From: Cydia pomonella
Taxonomy: Eukaryota; Arthropoda; Insecta; Lepidoptera; Tortricidae
DNA length: 64,000 bases
Assembly (NCBI RefSeq): GCF_033807575.1
Contig: NC_084711.1
Location: 4,340,001-4,404,000 of the forward strand
Direction: 5' to 3'
The notes below the pieces were generated by a model. That model did not search any database and had not been told where the DNA came from. It saw only the letters and a program-made list of their open reading frames with translations. Positions 1-11,100 of this stretch are shown in pieces. Every line of letters starts with the position of its first letter. Position 1 is the first letter of the stretch. Both the position numbers and the translations under genes were made by a program.

Positions 1-670
1 CATCACATTTACGCCTCGCGCCAAATATCTGACGGCTCCTGTGCTGCCTCCTACAGTTCATGCACGCTCCCTATTTCATTTGATCCTCAGGAAAATCAAG
101 ATCGGTTGACATTATCTGTCAAGCAGCCAATTGACGGACTAATCAACGTCACTCAGCTAAAACCTTTGAAACTTCTAATACTACAAAATATGCCCGCATT
201 TTGGCGGTGACAGACGGTATGGGAAACCAAGTGTAAAGTTGTTTGATGCAATACGAATAATGTCCTATAATATTTATTTATAATATTTATTTATCAGGAG
301 GCGTCCCGTTGACACACCTGTCCGCTTTTGATTAAACGCAAATTCAGCATCAGTAATTTATTAATATCTGTATGATAGTTCCAAGCAATGATAATAATTC
401 GCCATTTGCATTACCACAACTCAGCAGTGCGAAATAAATACTTTATTTATTATTTCATATTTTATTCAAACAGATTTTTTTTCACCTCAGCAGCTCGACG
501 AGGGTAATTTACTAATTTGCTGCGTAAAAACAGTGAGGAAAATGCGATTTTGCTCATTGACAGACAAAATTATATATTATAGAATAATTCGCTTGCACGG
601 GACTCAAAATAAGCACTCGAAGAAATATCAAACTTTGCTCTCTTGTACAAATAACTATTTTGCTTTCCAG
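1..670. other. Intron of the PI3K gene, no exon recognised
   Basis: This AT-rich stretch precedes the first recognisable PI3K exon, whose acceptor (tgctttccag) ends at 670. I see no open frame resembling the upstream p110 domains and no clear repeat. It is most simply the 3' end of an intron whose 5' exon is outside the window. Confidence 0.6.
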
Positions 671-2113
671 CTACGAATGCCCCTACCAAATAATGTTCCC
701 ATCGACGGACGAAGTGAAGGAACGCGCCGAGTTCCCCGAGAACGGCTCGCCGGAGGTGGTGGCGCGGTTAGCGAGGGATCTCGACTCGCCGCTCTACAAG
801 GACCCGCTGTACGAGATGCACGAGCTGGAGAAGAAGGAAATCTGGGCTTCCAGGTCTGTCCATATCAGTACTAGACATATTACCGAGCTTACTCTATATT
901 AAAATCTACCGATGAACAAAAACTATTTTTGCGAGCAGATTACTATTAATGTCTCATGGGCCCCTGCTCCTACGTTCCTATGTTTGGCAATGTAACGATA
1001 ATGTGAAAAGTGCCGCAAGGGATAAGTTCGCCTTTGTACACATTTATTACTAAAACCAGTGTGATGTATAGTCAGCATCATTTTCTAATAATAACACAAA
1101 AAGAGATAACTCTCAGATATTTTTTAATGCAAACTGTAGGATAATATTTCTATTTGGAAGAGAATTCCTGGATGGCAGATACTTGTGATACTTTGTTTCA
1201 TCCGCTACTATAGATGCTTAGACATAATATAAACTTTTTCACTTCTCTTGCTCGTAAAGTCGACATTTAAGTCGCGTGTAAGCAGCATAAAATTGCTTAT
1301 TATGTTCTAGAGCATAAAGTTAAGTAATCTATTACGACCCTTATTAACTTAGCTATAAAGTCCTGCGTCTGCCATATTGCCTGCCAGCCCTGTCGGCGCG
1401 CCCCGTCAGACGCGAGCCCGACCGGCTCGAGAACGATTTTCTTTCGTCTTCAAAAAATACAGCAAAATAACCTAAAATATTGGATATTTTTATTTCCTCG
1501 CAATTTAGGTGAAAAGCAGAGTGTATAACTCAGGCATATTACTCGTCCATTCTTACTCGAGACTGTATTGGCGAGAATAAAAATGGATCGCTTTATGCCC
1601 TTGTTGTGCAACCTACTATCTATACTATCTACTGCCCGCTCACAAAATACTGGGTTGATGTGATTATTGGGAGGGACAAATAGGGTAAGACTATTTATCG
1701 CTCCCAATACCTACTTGGTTAAGTTTCCTGTAGATATATAGCTGATAAGACTAACATAGATTTTTTAAGAAGCTAAATTACTAACCAATTTCTATGGATC
1801 ATGGTCCGAAATAAACAATTTTTATTTATTGAATTCCACACATGTATTTCTCAGAAAATACTTCCGCGACACGGCCCCGCAGCTGCTGTCCAAGCTGCTG
1901 GCGTGCGTGGAGTGGGGCGAGCAGGCGGACGCGGCCAGCGTGGCGCGCATGATGGCGGAGTGGCCCGCGCTGCCCGTGGAGTCCGCGCTCGAGCTGCTCG
2001 ACTACGCCTACGCCGACGCCTCCGTCCGCAGCTTCGCCGTCAAGTGCCTCGCCAAGATCACGTCAGTATAGGCCGAGGCTTCCATTTGACGCCCAACGCT
2101 ACGTCATCATCTA

Positions 2114-2154
<41 letters not shown>

Positions 2155-5100
2155 TACGTCGGTGGCAAACAAGCATACGGCCCGCCTAATGGTAAGCAGT
2201 CTCCGTAGCCTCCAGAGGAGTTACATGCGCGTTGCCGACCCTAAAGCCTGAGCTATAGCAACCTTACTCACCGGCAGGAACACAATATTATAAGTAGGGT
2301 GCTGTTTTCTGTAAGGTGGAAGTACTTCCCGAGTTGGCCTCTGCTTTTGTTGGCATTAGTCAGAAAGTAAATATGACCTCCAAATCACTTATGCTATCGA
2401 CCGATTAGACCTTTTTAGGTTTCAACGCGCTACATTACAACTATACAGCACACGAACAATACCACTATATTTCCAAACTTCCAAGTTTTCTTTAGAATGA
2501 GGATAAAAGTATAAAGCTAAACGCAGATGCACTACAATCGCTTAAAAACAAAACATGTCATTAGATATACCCAACCCTAGGAATCATACCATAGGTTACA
2601 AACTTCTGTCACTTTTGGTGTTTACCTGATTGGCAGTTCCGGTTTCATGAATGAATCTTTCTCGCAGCATTACTCAAGATTGTACTAAATACAACATATA
2701 TCTCCAACAGGGACGAAGAACTCCTCCTGTACCTGTTACAACTCGTGCAAGCCTTGAAACACGAGTCTTACCTGATGTGTGACCTGGCGCTCTTCCTCCT
2801 GCAGCGCGCCTTCAACAACATGACCATCGGACACTATCTCTTCTGGCATTTGAGGTTAGTTGGAATATCTCCTTTTTTACTAATATTAATAGGGAAGAAT
2901 AGCTTTGCCATGCTAGAGAAATAACAGTACTTTTTCTATGAAGTTCCATTACGGGAGAAAACGTTTTCCACTAACTGAATCTTAACAAATCACTTTGATT
3001 TTGATGTCGATCGCTTCAGCATAATATATCCTAAGTTTATAGGTTTCGCTTTAAAAAAATATTTTTTTATTTATTTAATTTTTTTAAAGAAAGGTAAGTC
3101 TATAAGCCTAGTTTTTCATTGTATCAATACCTTACTAAAACACATGGAAAATGAAAAATATTTAGAAGTGGAACAACATTTTATCTTTTTGTATGATTAT
3201 GTGGTATACTTTCCTTTTAAGACAAGATTTGTCAACAGCTTGCATATAGACAGTTTCTTTTATAAGCCAAAGAACATATCTAAAATATGTCATTTAAAAT
3301 AAATCGTGTCAGTATTTTGTTGTCATTCCTAACGATATGGGTTTAGTTCGAACTATGGATTCAAAAACGATGAATAACGTGGCTCTAGTGAAAAAGGGTT
3401 ACATGGAACTTATACCCCTTTTCATCTCAGCTGCGTGAGACATACCCCTTTTCACTAGAGACAGCCTGTCTGCTTTTTATGGGTTCCGTACCCAAAGGGT
3501 CAAACGGGACCCTATTACTGAGAGTCCGCTGTCTGTCCGTCCATTCGTCCGTCTGTCACCAGGCTGTATCTCATGAACCGTGATGGCTAGCCAGTTGAAA
3601 TTTCTAAAAACAAAATAAAACAAATATTTCTTTCCAATCTCGAGGTTCTCATCCAATCACCGAAGTTAAGCAACGTCGGGCGGGGTCAGTACTTGGATGG
3701 GTGACCGTTTTTATAGATAATGGTACGGAACCCTTCCTGTGCAAGTCCGACTCGCACTAGGCCGGTTTTTTCTGCAACACTGAATGAAATGAATAAGTCT
3801 GATGTTGACATTGAGTAGTTCACATGTAAGCATAACAAACTTATTCTATTTTTCAATTCCTTTTTTTCAGATCGGAAATGCACGTATCATCGGTATCAAT
3901 ACGATTCGGATTGGTGCTGGAAGCGTACTGCCGCGGCAGTCAAGACCACGTGGACACTTTACTACGACAGATCAGCTGTTTAGACAAACTAAAATGTAAG
4001 TACTATCAGGTTATATACTATTACTGAGAAAAGAAATGTTATTTTTTCTAGGTTTTTTCCATAATGTTATAATCATCATTACATCAGCCGAAAATTGTCA
4101 ACTGCTGGACAAAGGCTTTCTCAGAATTTTTTTACAAGGAATGGTCATTATGATGCCCAACAGTTAAACGATTTAAGAGTGACCAGACTAGGTCGAGGGA
4201 TTAGACTATGTTGGGTGTGACCACAACTTAAGTACGATTCTCGCCGAATAGGCGGAGTCGGAGCGCATTTCACATTAGTACGGCCGCAAGCCCGTCAGCT
4301 CCTCATGGACGCGGACGGCTCCGGACGGACGCCATCGCTTCTGCCATAAGCAATGTGGTTATAGGTACATTGAAAATGCGCTTCGGCGCGGCCCGAATCC
4401 AGCCGGTCGGTGGGAATCGTATATTATTGGTACATATTTGCCGTGACTTTTATTTTTCAAAAGTGTTTTTCAATAAAAAGACACGTTAAAATCGCTTACC
4501 TTCTTTCTAATGGTAAAAAAACAGTTTGTATCAATTTCAACTTACACATTTATTCAGCAAATAGGCCACAAGGCCACAAACACATCAACAATTATAAAAT
4601 ACAATCAACAGAAAAATTGAATGCAAACTAAAGTATTATTATTACTTCGAGATGTAGCAAGTCTCTAAATGTCGAATTACAAAATAATAATAATAAAAAC
4701 ACAAGCAAACACAAAAAAACTAAAATTATTTAGAGGTGTAAATATCTCTAAGTGTCAGAACTAAACGATTAATATAGTTTATCAAATTATCCTTATGTAT
4801 AGGGTCTCCAAGAGCCAAAATTCTGTAATTTGTTTGTTTTTTTCATTTTTTTCGCCGAAGAGCATCTGGTAACTATCAGTTGACTTTTGGCATAAGCCCA
4901 TGTTCAAACTCGGGTTTATCTTAGGCAATCAGCGCTATGTAAAAGGTTGTTCCATAACAATAATGTGTTGCCAGGGCTGAACAACATGGTGCGCAAGCGC
5001 AACAAAGAGAGCATAAACAAAGCGCGCGCCGCCATCTTGTCGCTGCTGCAGGAGGACCACTGCCGCGAGACGCTGTGCAACTTCGTGTCGCCGCTCAACC

Positions 5101-8100
5101 CCAGCTTCGTGTGCAAGTCCGTCAGGTCAGTATCACCTGCAGTACGGATGTAGTTGGAATTTTATGTTTTTTTTTTCGGCTCGGGCCCTAATTTGTTAAA
5201 TAATAGATATTTACGATACGGCAACATGTACTGCAAAACGTTGTACAGTCAAGGTATTAAATATCGACTCGGACAAAGTGCCAAAAATATGTATACACTA
5301 CTTTAATGTATGGACAATAAAGGCGTGTATACATATTTTTTGCAATTTGTCCGTGTCGATATTTAATACCTTGACTGTACGATACTTTGCCGGTTTCGTT
5401 ACACTGAATTAAAACAATCCCGTGTTCCCAGACCGGAGAAGTGCAAAGTGATGGACAGCAAGATGCGGCCCCTGCAGCTCGAGTTCGAGAACATCGAGTC
5501 GTGCGGCCCGGATATCCGAATCATCCTCAAGATCGGCGACGACCTGCGCCAGGACATGTTCACGCTGCAGATGCTCAGGATCATGGACAGTCTGTGGAAG
5601 AACGAGGGTTACGATTTTCGGTGAGCCTTCATATATCCATCATCTTTAGTTGTTCATTCAATGCTGAGAACCGTTTGTTGTACACCAGGATTCTCCATAG
5701 ATTTCTGTCCCTCGTGTAATTGACCGAGCGTTAGCGAAGGTCTATATTTCAGCTTGGGAAAAAATGCTTTCATATGTCCGAAAGTTCTCCTCTACAGGTC
5801 GCAATTCTCAACCGATTCTCGTGAAATTTTGTGAGCAGGTTCGATGATTAAATAGATTTCTTTGTCAATCCAGCTTTTGGATTTTTTCAAAATGGCTTAG
5901 CATTACATATATTGAGTTTTAAGTCATGCTTGCGAGGTCTGCAGCTCACAGCTCAACTATTAGATTATATTATTGCAAAGAGAATCGATTGTAATAGAAA
6001 GATAATGTCTAAGAAAAAAACATGCCTCTTAGTTTGACATCTAAAACAGATGGCGCTGTACTGCGCCAGTCAGAGTTAACGCAAAATGTATGGAGCTGTA
6101 TAGCGCCATCTCGTTTACATGTGAAATTCGAAGCACGAAATTGTCTTACATTTTACGCATCTTACTCAATTTCAAAAGGCTTTGCCTGAAATAAATCATT
6201 TAATAATAATAAAATTCTAGATTGAACCCCTACAACTGCATATCGCTGGACAACGCGGTCGGCATGATCGAGGTGGTCGACGAGGCGGAGACTGTCGCCA
6301 ACATCCAGAAGGCGAAAGCCAAGGTCAACGTCGCCTCGACCATCTCCAAGGCCAATCTGTTCCGTAAGTACTAAAACTACCCTTTCCACTCTTAATAATG
6401 GAGGTTGGCAAAGGTTTTTAGGGTTCCGTATCCAAAGGGTAAAAACGGGACTCTATTACTACTAAGACTCCGATGTTCGTCTGTCTGTCACCAGGCTGTA
6501 TCTCATGAACCGTGATAGCTAGAGAGATGACATTTTCACAGGTGATGTATTTCGGTTGCCGGTATGACAACAAATACTAAAATAGTACATTACGATACAA
6601 GTGCGAAAAATAGGAAATTCGAAACGAGTGGCGATAAATTAAAACACGACCGAAGGGAGTGTTTTAAATCGACACGAGTTGCGAATTACCTATTCGCACA
6701 TGTATCGTACAACGTTTTACAGTACATATGGCCCTTTAAATGTTCGACACAGTAACATAATATGCTACTTCTCGCACTAGTGCTATAAAGTAGCCCCATA
6801 TGTACTGTAAATATATATTTAAGTGGCGGGCTCCCATATAACGTGATTTTTTGAGACTTGAGTAGAAGGATAGTTCAGAGAATAAATCAATCGTTTTAAA
6901 TAATGAATGAATAATCGTATTTTGTCGAAATGAATGATTGTCTTTTTTTATTTTTTTTTGTTTTTTATTATTTCTTTTTTATTATGGTTAATTTATTTAA
7001 TCTTTTTTTTATGTATTACGTGTAGCTACACGTTATCACGTATTTTTGAGATTCTATTTATATATGAAAATATGAAGCTTTGTAGGTTAGAACTAGAACC
7101 AGAGACAGTTTTTGGCACCGTCCTGCTAACCCGGGGTTAACCGGTTCAACCTGGATTTACCATTGTTACCAGTATAATTTGACACTGGGTTAACGGTTTA
7201 ACCTGTTAACTCCGGGTTAGTGGTATGGGGCAAGTGGCGCTAACTAAAGTAAAAATTTAAATTATCTTTGGTAATAAATAATACATTTCCACAGAATGGC
7301 TCCGCGACTACAACCAAGCAGAGTCCAGCTTCAACAAAGCAGTGGAGGAGTTCACGATGAGCTGCGCGGGCTACTGCGTGGCCACCTACGTCATGGGCAT
7401 CGCCGACCGCCACCCGGACAACATCATGGTCAAAAAGAACGGACAGGTAATCAAACTAGACTAGAATACTTACTTAGGGCCTCTTGATTGTCCAAAAAAT
7501 GAGAATGTTGCATTTTATCTACATGTGGGGCGAAGTAGTCAGATGCAAATTTTGAGTTGTTTTTTTATGTGAGGTGGTAGAGATGACTTTTGAATGATAC
7601 CTTTTGTTATTACGTTATTTTGGATGTGAGTTGGTTTGATTTTTTATTTATTTCATAGTTAGTATTTTCCTCGCGTTGATGTGATGAAAACATTTGTGTT
7701 TCACTTGGAGGCAAAGTTTGTTTAACCCTCGTGCCTGAAACCCTCGAAGATCAAGATTCCACTTCTCGAAACACTCACTACGCTCGGGGTTCAATTTTGG
7801 AATCTTTTCGCTTGCTCGGGTATCAATATTAGCACAAGTGGTTAAACAACAACTTTGCCCTCTTTTAAAATAAATAACTAATATTGTCGTAGATACGATA
7901 AATTCCTACTCCCCTATTATTTGATGCAGAGCAAGACTTTATGAAGTATATGCATTGATAAATTGCACATTGGTAAAATGCGGGCGAAATTAAGCAAAGG
8001 GGGGTTAAAACTACCGCTTTAAACAGTACTTTTGACGAAATATATTATTTAAATGACTGGAAAGCTACATATATGCTTGATCATAAAACAACTCATGGTC

Positions 8101-11100
8101 GTCGCCTATTAAAGCCTATTAAGTTAAGCTAAAATAAGTGTCAAATAAATAAGTGAAGAGCCCAACTGGAGAAGTACCTCCACCTTACAGAAAACCACAG
8201 CCAAATAACACTAGACCCTACTCATAGTATTGTGTTCCTGCCGGTGAGTAAGATTGCCAGAGCTCAACGAGGGTGCGGAGTGTTAGGGTCGGCAACGCGC
8301 ATGTAACTCCTCTGGAGTTGCACGCGTACTTAGGCTATGGAGACTGCTTATCATCAAGCGGGCCGTATGCTTGTTTGCCACCACGTAGTATAATTTTTTT
8401 TTACATTTTGAATGGTTTTCCACAGCTATTCCACATAGACTTCGGCCATTTCCTGGGGCACTTCAAGCAGAAGTTCGGGTTCAAGCGCGAGCGCGTGCCC
8501 TTCGTGTTGACGCACGACTTCATACACGTCATCAACAAGGGCGAGCGCGGCACCGGGGACAACGAGCCGCTGCATTTCAAGATATTCCGGGAACACTGTG
8601 AGACGGTGGGTCACTCAATGTCACTGTCAAAAATTATTCTTATTCATTGTAATAGTGGTAAAGTCTAATGGCGTTATTCATAAGCGTCATTCTCGGCTCC
8701 GTCCGGCTCAGCATTGCTCCGAGCAATTATTAGGGTTGGCACAACTTGACGTCTCTGCGTGCACGACCACAGATAAGATAATGACTTGAATTTTGTCAAC
8801 CCTAAATAGCCGAAAGGGATAGTGCCATACATTAGAAAGGGACAGCATGGTTCGTTCCTGAATCGCTGTCAAACTTCGGTTTTGTAGGAAATGTCATATC
8901 TGTACGGTAGTACTATTATTTATTCTGTGGCGTTACTGGCCTGAATTAGTTATGAATCGTTTGTCTTTATCTATCATTTTGACTAATGTATTTGTAAGAA
9001 AGGGATAAAACATAAATTAACTAAATCAGCGGTTGTAGCTCGGCCGTATTTTTATCACTTGTCACTATGCTTGTCACGTTCTAACAAGTATGTAAGTGCG
9101 AAAGTGACAGGCATAGTGACAAGTGATAAAAATGCGACCGTGCTACAGCCGCAGGCCCGTGAAGTTATTGAATAAGGGGGTAAGATAATAAATCGGCCAA
9201 GAGCATGTCGGGCCATGCTCAGTGTAGGGTTCCGTTTTCTGGACCCATGGTTCAAAAGTTAAGGCGGGGGGACTGGCTATTTCATACACGACATAAATTG
9301 GTCACTTCATATTGTCATAAACAAATGCAAACAATGCATGTTTATAAGTTTTCCTTTTTTTTGGCAAAATTTGCAAAACAGAAAAAAAATCTCGTATTGG
9401 CTAACATTAACCAGTTTTAATAAAATTGAAACAGTGGCTAACGCACTTTGCACCTGCGTAATGATCATTGCATTTGCTCAAATACCAGAATCAGTCGGCA
9501 ATGCGTTAATGTCGGTTGTTCGCAGGCCTTCAAGATCCTGCGGCGGCACGGGCACCTGATCCTGTCCCTGTTCTCCATGATGATCTCCACGGGGCTGCCG
9601 GAGCTCAAGTCTGAGAAGGATCTGCAGTACCTACGAGATACCCTTGTGAGTATCCTCACGGCACCAATTATAGAACGTTCAAAATGTGTTTCAAGATCCT
9701 GTAGCACGTGCACCTGATTCTGTCGGTCTTTATGATGAGATGAGCTCCACCACTACCTGCGAGACAAGTGATGTTGATCACGGCACTTCGTACTTGTAGC
9801 ATAATGCAAAAATATCTAATGTCGTTTACACTTCGCTGGCCCAATATTACAGGGTTCTATGTTACATATTCAAGACAGTTGAAATTCGACTCATTTCATT
9901 GTCATAGTGACAACTATGACAATGTTCAAATTTCAGTTCGATAAAAGTGAACAATGGAACCCTGTAATATTGGGCCAGCGACTTGTATAGGTATTCGAAG
10001 ATCGGCAAACTTTTGAGGACCTTTGGCAATCCTATATGTTATGTCCAAAAGAATACAATACAATACAAATCGTCTTTATTGCACAACCTCTGAACAAATG
10101 TACATGGAAACACATATAATACATGAAGATAGAGGTAAGTAACAGGCGGCCTTATCGCTGCAGAGCGATCTCTTCCAGACAACCTTTAGGTAGTGGAGAA
10201 ATGAAATTTAATTTAACTAATTAGGAGGTGCAAAAAAACTAAATTAAAACTAAATAGCAGTAGAGACAATACCTTTAAAATTTAAGTCTACAACAGTAAG
10301 ACAATGCATATACATACATACTACTTACATAATTAAAATAAAATAAATTAAAGAATGTGTTTACTGAAAAAAATACTGCTGAGTAGATGACACACTATTA
10401 GTAACTGAATTGTGAATATTAGCCTGTCTATGCCCCTGTTGTAAAAAAACATCTATTAATATCAACGCAGGTATAGGTAAAAAACTTAAGTAAGTCACCT
10501 GTTGTATGTAGTTGTGACGTGTTCGAATAGACAATACATGTTTAAAAGACACACACAAACAAAACAAATGTCTATTCGAACACGTCACAACTACATACAG
10601 GTGACTTACTTAAGTTTTTTAGCTATATAGTACTTTTATCGAACACAGGTTTTCCCTAAGTGGCGAATCGTATCAATGTAACTAATAGTATAAACCGCAC
10701 CAAATACACATTTATTAGTGGGCTTTTTTCGATTAACTAAAATGAATATTCTAAGGAGCCCTGATTCGGTACAAGTAAAGCATTTCTCAAGTATAAAAGA
10801 GTTACATTTTTTTTATGGAAACACTCACAACCCACAAAAATGTAAACTAGACATTTAGACATACATTATCTCTTAACAACCCCCTTATTTATTTATTTTG
10901 AACCTTATTGCACATAAAAAAGAGTACAACAGGCGGACTTAATGCCAATAGGCATTCTCTATACCCTAATTCATAATTAAATTCCATCAAATCTACCAAT
11001 AAATGTCACTGTCACGTTGACATCTGTCAACGTCAGTATGACGGACCTGATGTCACCAACCTTTTTGGAATAATAAAAAATATAATTGTCTTATTGAAGG

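Noticed and set aside
1801..2208. 135-codon plus-strand open frame over the second PI3K exon
   Set aside because: Wrong frame of exon 1855-2061, running on into the AT microsatellite. The correct frame continues p110 in phase from 671-853 to 2711-2854.
3643..3707. Functional 5S rRNA gene
   Set aside because: Only the 3' half is present, inside a SINE body, without the 5' half or the closing stem.
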